Of a DNA stretch of 64,000 nucleotides, positions 1 through 11,357 are shown piece by piece; position 1 is the first letter of the stretch; each line of letters opens with the position of its first letter. Location: positions 1 through 64,000 of the forward strand of contig JAHBMJ010003471.1 in assembly GCA_018398765.1 (NCBI GenBank), read 5' to 3'. The notes under the pieces are model-generated. The model was not told where the DNA came from. It made no database searches and saw only the letters and a program-made list of their open reading frames with translations. The translations under genes were made by a program, and so were the position numbers. Source of the DNA: Chromera velia (Eukaryota; Sar; Chromeraceae).

Positions 1-1026
1 AGGTTAAAATACGGCTGTTTTGGTTATTCTGGTAGCAAAAGCATGTGTAGAAAGAAGCAGAGGGGAGGAAGAATGCAATGCAGATTTCACTTTTTTGCCT
101 TCTTCTCTGTATATGCAACCCCCTTCCTTGCAGAGCTCTCTTTTCTCTGACTGCCTGCCTGGTGACTGCAAGCGGGTCTGCCATTGGAGTGCTTGTACTG
201 AGACCACCATAATAGAAAAGAATAGAGACAAAGTCCACAGCCAAGATACTCTTCAAAAATGGGGGTCATTTTTTTTGCTAGTGCAGCTGCCATACATTTG
301 ACTCTTCATTAGTTGGATTACCTAAATATAATGAGTGAATTGATCAATATGCATGAATTGGGTTTAAACAGTCCTCAAACACATGAAAAGCCTTTCTGGT
401 GTTTTAGAAGACGTGCGGGGTGACGTTTATGTGAGAGGCGAGAGAGGTACCACGGTTTGCTCACTTGTGTTGTTTGGGTATATCTCTCAAAATATATATT
501 CTCTGTGCAACAGTTCTTAACCTTGATGATACTTCAAGTACAAACTCTGAGCCTGACACAGAAAGCGTTCGTTTTGGCTGAAGATCATTAATGAGACCAT
601 GACCCAAAGAATCAAGGACACAAGTCAGCTTTCTGAAGGGACCAGTCTGCAGACATGTACATAGACAGATGCATTAGGACTCATGTATATATTGGTATAT
701 AGATGAATCTGCGAAGAACAGAGCAGAGAGGTGTAGGCAGCAAGTCGGCAGACAGGGTTATCGAATGGACAGAAGGGCAGGCAAAAGCCTGTGGAGCAAG
801 TGAGGGACAGACAGGAAGGCAGAAGGCCGGGGGTTGATCAGCTTCAGCTTGACTGCTTCGCGCTAACGTACAAGCGTGTTTTCAGCTGCGTCCATTTGTT
901 TGTCCCAACCGGGAGGCGCAAATTTGTTGTTCTGTTTGAAGCATTATGCTGTCTGCAATTGGCTATGAAATTTTTAGAAGACCTTCATCCCGCTCTTCTG
1001 ACCTTCTGTGTTGCTGTTTCCTGCAG
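1..1026. other. No gene assigned; upstream of alveolin copy
   Basis: Only short open frames occur on either strand and none has a recognisable product. The first alveolin exon I can assign starts at 1027, and its first two bases complete a codon begun in an upstream exon. At least one 5' exon and the promoter therefore probably lie here, but I could not place them. Confidence 0.4.
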
Positions 1027-3130
1027 ATGAGCGTTATAGAGGAGGTGGAAGGGGAAGCGGCATTCGGACTGCCCTGCCTCCTCTAATGCCCACACCGACG
1101 ATGCAACGTTTCTAGCAAGGCAAGGGCACCGCGTATCAACTTCAGACTCCCTCCATGGCATTTCTAGGCAACTTTCAGCCCCACCCATACGGTGCGGGTG
1201 TGGTGCGGCCTGTGCAGGGTTTTTCTGGGCAAGTTCAACCAAACTACCACCTGACTGCCCACGCCCAGGCCTTCACACACTGTCAAACATTGGTGAGTCT
1301 GCAAAGAATACGCGTGCCATGAATGTGAAATTATGAGAGTCGAGTCTAAAAGTCAAAACAGATACGCAGGTTTCTGCTGAGAGGCAGGGGTGCAGAAGAG
1401 AGAGGGGAGAAATGCAAAGAGGAAGAAACCGGGAGGAAAAATCCTTTCCCAGTCAGACAAGCAAACAAACAGATTAGACCAAGTAAGGCAGTAGGGGATC
1501 CGTCAGTTTCTATCCTTTGTAGGACGTACAGGCTCTATTTACCTGTAGGAAGGAAGGCTGCATAAGTTTCATTGAGGCATTCTTTAGAAGCTCAGACTGC
1601 ACCTGTATCGACTCTGACACACGCTTTTGCTCTCCTTACATTCAGGAGAGAACTGCCCACGCCCCTAAAGTCGTCACTCAAGTGAAGGAGGTTGAATTTC
1701 CCCAGGTTCAGTACGTTGTGAAGCCTGTAGAGAAAATCGTCGAGGTCCCCTACGTTCAAATTTAGCACGTCGTGAAAGAGGTCCACGTCCCTGTGAAGAT
1801 TGCACGCCCCATCCTCATCCAAAGGGTCGTCGAGGTCCCTGTCCCGCAGGTGGTCTACAAGGACGTCCCTGTGGAGGTCCCCATATATAGAGAGGTGCCC
1901 AGGGCTGTGCCGATCCCTCTTAAGCAGGTACGTTGTGTCCTCGATTTCTCCACCTCTCTGCCTATGTTGTTGCACCCTCTGTTTGTTGGTCCGTTTCTTG
2001 GTGGCCTCTGCTCCTGCCTCCCTCCCCCAGATGCTGGCTAGTCTGTGAGTCTCTTGTGTTTGCATATCTTCGTGTCTTTCTGCCAATCTTGCCTCATCTC
2101 TTCCATCCCCTCTGTACTCTCTGGTCTGTTTTTCCATCATCATCGCTCTCTTCCCTTCCTTGAGACTGTGCAGGTCCGCCAGGTGCCCCGCAAGGTGCTT
2201 ATCCCCCGCTACCTCCCGGTTCCCTGAGAGAGAATTGTGCAGGTCGATCAACCTGTGGTCAAGCACGTATCAGTCCGGAGGAAGGTTCCCGTCGCCGCCA
2301 ACCAGATCAAGCACGTCGAGAACCCTATACCCGTCGCCGTCATACAGCAGTCCGTTGCTGTTGATGTTGCTCAGCCGGCTGCCATTGCTGTGCAGCACGA
2401 GGTCACTTCCCACGCCGTCCCCACTGCCGCCAACGGCTACGGAGACGCGGTCCAGGTCTCTGCGCAGCGATGCTGTAACCTCTCACAATCAATTGATCCG
2501 CTTGTGGGATGCCACAAAAGCACATCCCGATCTATGGCCGAGAACATCGGCGTGAAGCACACCCTCAAGTATAATAACGTGGCAGAGAGGCGAGAGAACA
2601 TATGTGAATCGAAAATCTGTCACCCCTTCCCCGCACCACCCTTACAGTCTGACCCCAGTGACGACGGACGCATGGAGCCTCCCATCTTGAACAAAGCCAA
2701 GTATCAGCATCACTACGCTTACCACCACTACCTGGAGTCGATGGCAAAGGAAAAGAAACAGCCAACCAAGCCTGTCCGGCCCCTTCTAAAACAGGCCCGC
2801 CCTCAGCAGGAGAAGTGTGAGGTTCACGCCTCCGCACAAGAAAACCCGTCGGGCGATATGGCGGCTCTCGGCGCGGTTACGAGTCCTACGAAGCTGTATC
2901 GCAACACGGTCTTTTCGGTGATGGCCACAGGGGGGGAGGCCGAATGTGCCGGAAATGCTACCGACAGGCGAAGCGACCTGAAGGCCTCCCTTGACCCCAC
3001 CCAAGGTGGGATGGACACCAGAAAGAAGCAGGAGAACGGAAACGAGAAAAAGGAGACAACCGCAGAAAGTGGAGGGGGGAAGGAGAAGGAAAAGAATAAG
3101 GGGGAGTCGGTAAAGAAATCCGATGAGTAG
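1027..3130 (+). pseudogene. Alveolin (IMC/subpellicular network protein) gene copy with three in-frame stops
   Basis: Alveolins are filament proteins of the inner membrane complex/alveolar scaffold, defined by Val/Pro/charged repeats. Three exons fit by splice sites and frame: 1027-1292 (ends before GTGAGT), 1646-1927 (after TTCAG, ends before GTACGT) and 2174-3130 (after TGTGCAG). Exon 1 gives a Gln/Pro/Gly-rich head. Exon 2 carries the alveolin core, including VEKIVEVPY and VVEVPVPQVVYKDVPVEVP. Exon 3 continues the core and then has a Lys/Glu-rich tail ending KKSDE. The one reading frame joins across both introns but is crossed by TAG at 1113-1115, TAG at 1763-1765 and TGA at 2225-2227. The codons on both sides stay alveolin-like, and each stop is one C-to-T step from Gln (CAG) or Arg (CGA). 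Most likely a decaying duplicate; stop read-through or RNA editing is less likely. Family call is firm; pseudogene status is inferred. Confidence 0.8.
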
Positions 3131-3136
3131 GACCCC

Positions 3137-3320
3137 CCCCCTAGGCTTCGACAGCTCCCCCCTTGGCTTCGAGAGCCCCCCCAAAGGCTTCAACAGCAGC
3201 TCCCTCCCAAGATTCGACAGCTCCCCCCCCGGCTTCGAGAGCCCCCCCCCAGGCTTCGACAGCAGCTCCCCCCCAGGATTCGACAGCTCCCCCCCCGGCT
3301 TCGGCCGCACACCGTCTCCA
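3137..3320 (+). repeat. Pro/Ser/Gly-Phe minisatellite after the alveolin stop
   Basis: Degenerate tandem units of about 18-30 bp built on GGCTTCGACAGCTCCCCCC, alternating with CAGCAGCTCCC inserts. On the + strand one frame reads repeated PPGFDSS/PPGFESP. It starts just after the alveolin stop at 3130, so it is either 3' UTR or a former extension of the alveolin tail. No independent protein family is recognised. Confidence 0.7.
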
Positions 3321-3588
3321 TTCCTCCTGGAAGACACCGATGTCGTTGACCTTCAAGTCAGTGAACACGTACATAATCCTCGTTCAGTTCATGTATTCTT
3401 CTACCGTTTCTGAAATTCAATCAGAGACTCTGACAAGAGGATACGCGCCAACTATCCACCGTTGATGAACTGTCTTCATCTGAATATTCAGAATTATCTA
3501 TGCTTCTTGCCGTGGACGGCAGTCACAACTATCATCTATGCGGTGTACGTTTCTTTTCCTGTATGTTTTCTTGTTGTGCTCTGTGCAG

Positions 3589-5929
3589 TTCCTGGCAGCG
3601 GAGGGCAATGGGGCGGTGTTCTCTGGGAAGGTTCGGAGGGTTCTTGGAGACCTCAAGTGCGTGCTCAAGGTTTGCAGGCGGGCAAATGAAGACGTGGTGA
3701 GTCCTTTCGGGCATTTAATGTCAAAGAGAAAATGACTGCACGACATTGAAAGGAAAAGCTAGGCTCTGAAGAAGGGTCTGCCTGGACCTCTGAACTCATT
3801 CATAAATCGAAAATAGAAAAAACCTTTCTATCCTCATATTGCATTACGCTTCCACGGACTGCAGCGGCCATCAAAACGGGTCAATTCACTGCAGAAATAG
3901 AGGAAACTGATTGTGCATATCACGCACACATGTCCACAGAATAGGAACTATCACATTTTGAAGAGCTTTTCAAGCACTCTACTAAGTGGGTCTTCTCTAT
4001 TACGAAGAGCTACGCAAGAATGCTAAGTTTGTTTGAGAAAACCAGCTAGGTATATCCTGAATCAACAACGTCTTTTGGAGTGTTTGTCTCTATCCTAACC
4101 ACAGAGCAGTGATCCTTTGTGTATTATTCTTCGCGTATGTTTTGTGGCAGAAACTGCAAGTAGAGCACCGTAGAATGGTGAAGGGTGGAAAAGACTCGGA
4201 CAGAATTCCGCGTATCTTGGGCATCTGTCAGATTCGATGGTGGGTGCAAACCTAGATTGCTACAAAACTGCGCTTGCCCCCTCAAATCTGATGGAATTTA
4301 ATAAAGGAGGATGGTAAAGAAAGAGAAGAGATGAAAGATAAAATAGGAGAGGGATCTCAAAAGTGAGGATGCACCATGCACGTTTATTGGCAGGTAGGAA
4401 GAACGGAAAGTCGTCTGAATAAAAGGACGGACATGGGGAAAAATTTGCAGAAGGGATCTGAATGATTCTTGCTTTGTGCTATAACTTGTTCAGCAGCTGT
4501 TGGTGGCGAGAATGAATCGAATCTGGATGTCTGTTCCGTTCCCTCTTACTTCGGTTGATTGATCACCTTAATTCGATCTCCAGTGATAGACTGAATGAAC
4601 AAAACAATGAATGAATGAATGAATGAATGAATGAATGAATGCCGGGATGCTCTACCGTGGGGAGCAAACAAAAAGGGCCGGATGATTCGGAAGGAAAGGG
4701 GAGGAGAGGAAATGGTTCTTGGGCTCTTTATCGAATTCTTGGAAGGAAGAACAATGGAGGCGCTTCTGGACGAGGCAGAATCTCTTAAGACCCACATTTG
4801 CCCGAGAGCGTCTGTGCGGGTCCTCCGCAACCTCTTTTTGGCACTCTCAGACACTCATAAGAATGGGGTGGTGCACTGGTCGGTCGGTTTCTCCCTGCAT
4901 CCACCACGTGTCAACAAATTCATTAGCTTTTCTTGCAAACCTCCCATTTTCTCATTTCCATAGAAAGCCCAATTCATCCTTTCAGTGTAATTTACAGTGT
5001 AAACGACTCTTTAATTTTAGCTGCGCAGAAGTTCTTGAATGAGCATGCCTGAAATGGGAGTGTAAAGAAAAAGTGAAAAACAAACAGTATTTGCATACCG
5101 TTTGATCATGTTGCAATCATATAAATGATTTTCATGCCTGCAAGTGGGAAAAAGTTTTCCATTCAATCTTTTGCTGACGATTTTGTTCAAATATATGCGT
5201 GTCCAACATTTTCTTTCTGTATTCAGCGACGTTCAAGGCAAGAACGTCATGCTCACTCCAGATTGGGTGATTCTCTTTGACTTCGGAGAGGTACTATCGA
5301 TCAGTGAAGACCTCCAAGACTGGGGCAAGTGGGGACACCCCCAATACTGGTCCCCAGAGATGCTCCAGGAGGGGGGGCGCATTACCGAGGGCCACGATGT
5401 GTGGTCGGGCGTGGTACTGGGGTAGAGATTTCTCACCCGCCGCCCTCTATGGAAGGACGCGATTGCTTTGACTTCTTGGGGGGGAGAGAACAACGCAGGT
5501 GTGAACGTGGCCTCGATGAGGAAGCAGCAGATTGCCGAGGGCAACCTTCTCCCCCCCCTGACTGTCTGGCCCTTCGACAGTCCCTCTCTAACAGCCGACG
5601 CTGAAGAGGGCCTAGTCAGACTTTTCAAGGACTGCTGGAGTGTTGTACCCGAGCAACGACCCACAGTAACAGAAGCGGCAGCCCGCCTCGATGCCCTCCT
5701 GTCTTACATGAATGCCGACACGTGCACTTCTTTCTCTTCTGCCTCTGCCTCTGCTTCTTCTTCTTCTTCTTTTTCTGCCTCTCTTCTGATCATGTCCCAC
5801 TTCCTTTCTATGTGCAGGTCCCTTCCTCCCCCGGAAGAGGACTTCACTGGATCTATCGAAGGTCAGAGCCCCTTGAGTGAGTACTCGGGGCCCGTGCTGG
5901 ACAGTGGTGAAGGGTGCTATCAACAGTAG
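3589..5929 (+). pseudogene. Protein kinase (non-RD, HCD type) gene copy with one in-frame stop
   Basis: Kinase subdomains are spread over several exons. Exon 3589-3696 (after TGTGCAG, before GTGAGT) has the Gly loop GNGAVFSGKV and the beta-3 lysine in VLKVC. An exon ending at 4878 has the hinge (GLFIEFLEGRTM) and helix E (LFLALSDTHKNGVVH). The exon from 5227 completes the catalytic loop across the splice as VVHCDVQGKNVML. It then gives the DFG motif in ILFDFGEV, GHPQYWSPEML in place of APE, and GHDVWSGVVL. A TAG at 5423-5425 interrupts this frame, but the same frame continues as RFLTRRPLWKDAI and reaches the C-lobe Arg in CWSVVPEQRPT. CAG to TAG would explain the stop. An intron of about 5722-5818 seems to precede a last exon to 5929. 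The helix C exon was not found in 3697-4600. Catalytic Lys, Asp and DFG are present; Cys replaces the Arg of HRD. Kinase call firm, target and group unknown. Confidence 0.75.
4603..4640 (+). repeat. (GAAT)n microsatellite in kinase gene
   Basis: Tandem GAAT/AATG tetranucleotides run up to the hinge exon of the kinase. They make the acceptor site of that exon hard to place. Confidence 0.8.
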
Positions 5930-6055
5930 AAAGAAAGTGAATGCATGCACTAACTAGCAGAGCTCGAACCCTTTGAGTGAGGACTTGGGGTCAATGTGAT
6001 GCATAGATTCATGGAAAGTCAGAACCTCTTGAGTGAGTACTCGGGGTCCGTGCTT
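5861..6055 (+). repeat. Three copies of a ~38-bp repeat
   Basis: A unit of the form GGTCAGAGCCCCTTGAGTGA followed by GTACTCGGGGCCCGTGCT occurs at about 5861-5900, in diverged form at 5958-5996, and again at 6014-6053. It spans the end of the kinase copy. Purpose unknown. Confidence 0.65.
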
Positions 6056-6097
6056 AAAATGAAGCATAGTGCATTCGGAAACAAAACTGCTTGCCTT

Positions 6098-6190
6098 CTT
6101 TCTTTCTTTCCTTCCTTCCTTCCTTCCTTCCATACTTCCTTCCCACCTTCCTTCCTTCCTGCCTTCCTTCGTTTCTTTCTTTCTTCTTCC
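6098..6190 (+). repeat. (TTCC/TTTC)n pyrimidine microsatellite
   Basis: Imperfect tetranucleotide pyrimidine tract downstream of the kinase copy. The Lys/Arg/Glu-rich and Ser/Phe-rich open frames across it are repeat translations, not genes. Confidence 0.8.
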
Positions 6191-6628
6191 TTCTGCCTTC
6201 GTGTGTTCGTTTGTCGGTATCTCAGTATACATAAAAACCCCCCCAAGATATACTTGCAGATTTCATTCGCCCTCACCAGTCACCAAGACGACAGGTTTTG
6301 CCGACCTTGCTTGTTTGATTGACCGCCAGCCTCGTAGACAGGCAAAAAGGAAGTCTCTGGGATTCGCGGGGGGTTGCAGGACAGAAGAGGAAGGGGGGGG
6401 CGAGAACATCACCTGAATTTCAAGAGGCCCTGTTCCCCCCTCTCTACAGAGCAGACAGGGTCAGAAGACAAAGAAAAAAGTCTCGAGGTATTCCTTCTTT
6501 TGCGTCTTCCATGTCTCGTTTTCTGCCGTCTACTTTGGAAGCGCCCGAAGAGAACAGAGTGAAAGCAGAAGCAAGCGAGGAACTATAGGAGGCTTCCGAG
6601 TGTCTCCATAAATTGAAGGTCCATTGCA

Positions 6629-6998
6629 GGACTACATGTGGGGAGGCATCAATAAAATGAGTCTGACCAAGCGGGATGTAGACAAGGGGGCACTGGTTCT
6701 TTCCTCTCCTCCCCCACCCCTCCCTTGGTGGAGGTATCAGAGGTGTCGAAGCATTCTTCCAGATTAGACCTACGATCTGCAAGGCCTCTCTGTTCCCTTT
6801 CAAAAAGGAGGAGAAGGCCTTGAAGTTTAAGCGGGCCACGTGTGAGACTCACCGGGCACCCGCAGAGGATGAAGACGGGGCCCGATCTCTAGAAGCATTC
6901 TCGGACTTTGATTCACTCCGCCTCAAATGTGCGAACACCGGACGGGACGCAGAGTTTGCCGGACTGTTTGCATGGCTGGCAGCTTGGTTACCAATAGG
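6629..6998 (+). CDS. Uncharacterised coding-like stretch
   Basis: Two parts read like protein but in different frames. After a TTGCAG acceptor at 6628 one frame begins DYMWGGINKMSLTKRDVDKG. From about 6735 another frame runs through VEAFFQIRPTICKASLFPF, a Lys/Glu segment and EFAGLFAWLAAWL. A short intron between them or a frameshift could explain the change; I cannot decide. Upstream, 6453-6486 also looks like a small exon after a TCTCTACAG acceptor. No family recognised. It may be the tail of the kinase gene or a separate gene. Confidence 0.3.
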
Positions 6999-7099
6999 TG
7001 TGAGAGAGTGGAAGAGGACACGAACTAGGACAAAAAGACCTATATACAAGGATAGAGGCGAGCTCTTATGGTTTCTTCCTCTTTTGGCCTGTGTCCACC

Positions 7100-8500
7100 T
7101 TCATGCTGATAAGTGAGAAACAAATCCACTTCCCAGCCCATATAAAAATATGCAGTCAGCAGATAATTGCATGCACTGGCAGCCTGAGCCTCTTGAACTT
7201 TATGATCTATAATCTACTGGTACTAGTCTGGTAGTGCCAGCATAACTGTCTATATACATATGATCAAAACACATTTAGTCAAATTTTTCAATGCCATAAA
7301 TGGCCAGACCAGGCCAGTTTATAATTAATTCATTGAATTGATTGCATGATCTTAATTATAATTTTTAGTAACATTTTATGTTATAGCTAGCATAGTTTTT
7401 TATTATGCATCTAGTTTTTAAGTGGTAGTCCTTCTTGTAAAAGTATATTAAAGTGAATGTAGTATTCGATAACAATCAATGCATTAATATGCATTAATAA
7501 TTCTAACTAGAATTATTTTGATTTATATAAACTTTAAGTCTTTGAAGTTGTCTAGGAAGTTACGCAAATTTTAAAGTTATATTCAACAAGTTGTGAAACA
7601 ACCTTAATTTCTATATTTGAATTTATTAATTCATTATGATAATTAATTTCAAAGTTATGAGTATAATTAGAAACGTTAAGAAAGTTTTAAACAAAGCTCT
7701 AGACTAGGCTCCAAATAAGTAGCCAAATAATGGGATGGTGTAATTTCAATACTAATTTGGATGGAAATTATTCATTTCTAGGTTCATTTCAACTTGAAGT
7801 TAAATTTTAAAATTTAAGTATTTTTACTATTATATATATAGTATATGAATGCATGAAACACTAGAAACCTAGAAATAAGCTACTAGTAAATCCCTGGCTG
7901 ATAGTGATAGCGTATGATGATGATGAATTTACATGAATTGAGGCAGTTAAAGCCAGTGATATAGAATTTCGATCATCATATTCGATGCGTACCAATGCCT
8001 GATATTGGAAGTTGCAAAGTCAATCTGAGGTCGCAGCCTTCAAACAGTAGAGTCGGCACTGCTATTGTTCACAGGAGGCTTTTCGAAATGTTGGAGCATC
8101 ATCATTTTGTCTCGGATTCAATGTCACGTTTCTGCACAGGGTGAATTTCAAAGTAGGTAGACAGAAGTAGGCTTAATTCTACAGAGAGAAGGCCTGCTTG
8201 CAAGAACGAAAGAGGAAAAGCAGAGGGACTCACTCTATGTATGGTGTTTCTTAAACTTTTCTATATAATCATGCAGTTTCCTGTATGTGCTTCTGCAGGT
8301 CCCTTTCAGTCCTGCAAAGAACACATCAGTTGATCACTGAATTCACTGAGAAAAGAGGAGGCAGAGTTTCAAGCTACTAATCATTCAACTCACTGGAATA
8401 TGCAGTTGCAAATCCAGTTGCCCTCTTGTGGCTAAATCAACTGACAGACGTGGGCTTTAGGATCACTTGCCTGCAAAAAAAGAAGAGAAAAGAATCAATT
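7100..8500. other. AT-rich gene-free region
   Basis: Strongly AT-rich DNA with no long open frame and no recognised repeat ends. Nothing supportable beyond base composition was seen. Confidence 0.6.
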
Positions 8501-9090
8501 TTAGCATCATGGTCACAATAGGCCACGGCAAACGAATTTTGAGAGAAAAGAGCCCCCTGTCTTTCCTTGCCTATGCGGTTTGGAAAGAGAGCTTGGACCC
8601 TCGAGAGTCTGTGGAAGCCCTGGTGGTCGGTTGAGTTGGTACTTTTGCAAAGGAGAGGAAAAGCACGGAGTTTGTTTGTTTGTCAGACAAAGGAGAAGAT
8701 TTTTGGATTCATTGTAGACGAACCCCACTCGAGATGGATCGAAGCTGTACTCTTTCCACAGCCTGACACCTTATAGATACGATCTGTACATGACGGCACA
8801 GCAAAAGTCTGACAAGGTAAAAGGGCTTCAAGTGTTGGTCAAAATATGAGAAAGCGACCCCTGACTTTCCAAGTTTTCCCAAACAATGCTGCCGATAGGC
8901 TTCTTGATGAATAGCTTATAAAAAATTTATACTTTTGTACTGGGCCCTCAAATTGTTTGATATCTTGCTTCGCAAAGACGATTCCTTCGGGCAGACCATC
9001 CCAGAAAAGAAACCGTTCATCAAACGTCGTAAGTCTTGAATAAGAATACAATACCATGATCCATGAAACCAGAATGAATTCAAAGATCAT
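8501..9090 (-). other. Two unrecognised open stretches
   Basis: A frame at 8839-9090 on the minus strand (84 codons) is rich in Phe, Tyr and Trp and reads unlike simple repeat (for example RFLFWDGLPEGIVF). A shorter frame lies at 8513-8728. Neither matches a family I know, and no clear splice sites or partners were found. They may be chance frames or pieces of an old element. Confidence 0.2.
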
Positions 9091-10378
9091 CCATTACAAA
9101 GGCAGGCAGCCTTAGTAGCTGACCAATAGCATTTGAGGGTTTCTACTCTCCCAGCTGGGGAATACTTCCGCTGATGTAAAGGAGGTCGCCTGTAATGGAT
9201 TCACATGAAGCTTGATCCCCTGTGTTCCCAGCACGAACGAGCAAGTCTTAATTTGCAATTGAAAATCAAAAGTCAGAAAGGTTACCTATCTGCCTCCGTC
9301 TTGTCGCACCAAGCAGCGAGCTTCAACTTCATTCTTGCTGGTGTTGAATGAACTCTTGCAGAATTCTGCTAAAATTTCAAATGCTTGGAATATATATGCT
9401 TGGAATACTTATTTCAGTCAGCTCAGTCGAATCAGACTAACGATTGCGAATTAATCGATGCATATTCTCAGATCGAATTCTTGTTCAGCAGGATCGATTG
9501 CAGCAATGCAGGCCCCTAGAGACGATGGTGACTGGGCTTAGGCCCTTAGGCAGGCCTAGCATTTGCATCTAACAAAAACGACCACAAAGTAAAATGTATA
9601 TTTAAAAAAAAAAATTCTTGGATCATGATATGATCGCGATTCAACTGCGTGTATGCATGCACTGGGGATTACAAAACTGATGGAACACATATGCGCGCAT
9701 GCAGAGAGCACCATTGTTTGACTCAGTTTGAGTCGTTCAAGCAAAGTGGGTGTTGCAGGGATGAGAGATGGGTCCAGTGTGTGATATGGCTATCAAACCT
9801 GTTGTTTGAGAGAGACTTTTTATGTAATATGTCAAATGACCCTTGTTTTCTTTGCAAACAGGCGAACTTGAACAATGGTTATATTTTTTATTTCAAAACT
9901 CAGTGCCCTTCTGTCTGTATATGACTGTCTCTATTGAATTGCATGGCCTGCCGTTGATGTCTTTCACAACTCTGACCCTAGTCTAAGGGTCTGACCACCC
10001 TAGATATTCCATTAGTTTTGTACCCACCGATGCATGCATGTGCATCACACGTTGGCTGGCTAGAGAGCTCATGTAGCTCTATATAGCTCTGCATAGAAGG
10101 CGTGGCAGGGCTTTCTAAAACGCTTGCAGAGCCTTGAGCCGGGCGGCCCGGGTGTTTGATCGAAGATCATCGCCGTATACTACTACCAAATACTACAAAA
10201 AAAAAGGTAGAAATTAAGTCAGATAAAAAATAACAGGTAGAGAACAATGAATGTTAACGATGATGGATGAAAATAAAGAGAAATGGAGGAAATGCTCTGT
10301 TACCTTCTGTAAATCAGTCAGTGAAATCGAACGGGCACCACCGGGCATCCACTCTCCTACTGCATATCTATAAATGAA
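9091..10378. other. No gene seen
   Basis: Mixed-composition intergenic DNA. It holds a short palindrome-like run of GGCTTAGGCCCTTAGGCAGG near 9535 and a GC-rich GGGCGGCCCGGG near 10140. No tRNA fold, gene or transposon end could be supported. Confidence 0.5.
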
Positions 10379-10384
10379 TTAATA

Positions 10385-10745
10385 AATATTTTTTTGAATT
10401 ATTTGAATGAATGAATGAATGAATGAATAAATTAGAATGAAAGAATAGATTAATGAATGAATCAATGAATGAATAGGTAAATGAATAAATGAATGGATAA
10501 CGGAATTAGAAGGAATTAATGAAGATAGAAATAAATTTATAAATGAATACAAATGAATAAATGAATACATAAATGAATGAATGAATGAATAAATGATTGA
10601 TAATGAATAAATCAATGAATGAATGAATGATAAATAATGAGTCAATAAATGAAAGAAAGAATGAATGAATGAATGAATAGATAAATGAATGTCATTGAAT
10701 GAATAAACGAAGAAATAAATAAATAAATGCATGCATGTATGAGTG
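10385..10745. repeat. (GAAT/AAAT)n interspersed microsatellite
   Basis: About 350 bp of imperfect GAAT and AAAT tetranucleotides. The minus-strand frame over it (rich in HSFIHS) is a translation of the repeat. Confidence 0.9.
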
Positions 10746-10849
10746 AAAGGCTAAGCCAAGACAGCGAAGTGGAGCCGAACTCAGGAGTCCAGGTACAGTG
10801 GCACTCTATGGGCATTCACATCATGTTGAGCATTTAAATGAGCTTTCTA

Positions 10850-11290
10850 ATCACTACCGATCATCTACAAGTAGACTATAACCTAGACTACAACAATCAA
10901 TAAACTTTTTAAATAAGTAAAAGCCTCAAATTTCACCATATAATTTTCATAAGAAACAATTTATTGAATGTAGTATTTAGCTGTAAAGTTACTAAAAAAA
11001 TTTCTTTTTATAATTTTTGTAAATTTTTTTCGATCTTCACAGTTTTTTTTTGCCCTGCATATCAATAACTAATTCTAGAACTAATTATTACCGATTAATT
11101 ATGCAAGTGTATACAAGTGTGTATACTAGTGTTCATCGTTAATCGATCAATAAGTCCAATGAATTCAATGAGACTATTATAACCTTTAATATATTTATTA
11201 TTATTTTAAATCAATCAATCAATCCCACAACTTTTGTGATACATTCTAGGATACATTTCCAGCGGTTTTTATTCGAGGCAGTCGCATCTT
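10850..11290. other. AT-rich spacer
   Basis: AT-rich sequence just beyond the 3' end of the minus-strand signal peptidase gene. No gene is seen. Confidence 0.5.
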
Positions 11291-11357
11291 GATTAAAAAT
11301 ATCTGCTTGTTCTCTCTCTATGTTTATCTTTGCAGTGGTATATTTTTGACTCTATGG

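Noticed and set aside
1592-2266. 224-residue minus-strand frame opposite the alveolin exons
   Set aside because: Antisense shadow. The + strand carries the alveolin repeats and valid splice sites.
1027-5929. Reassigned UAG (Gln) nuclear code
   Set aside because: A TGA occurs in the same alveolin frame. The recognised domains of Kintoun, signal peptidase and TTC38-like exons show no in-frame TAG, and several host frames appear to end in normal stops. Pseudogene decay is simpler.
10120-10180. tRNA-like GC-rich stretch
   Set aside because: No cloverleaf can be formed with a matching acceptor stem and T-arm.
10379-10732. 117-residue His/Ser/Ile-rich frame
   Set aside because: Follows the GAAT/AAAT tetranucleotide repeat exactly.
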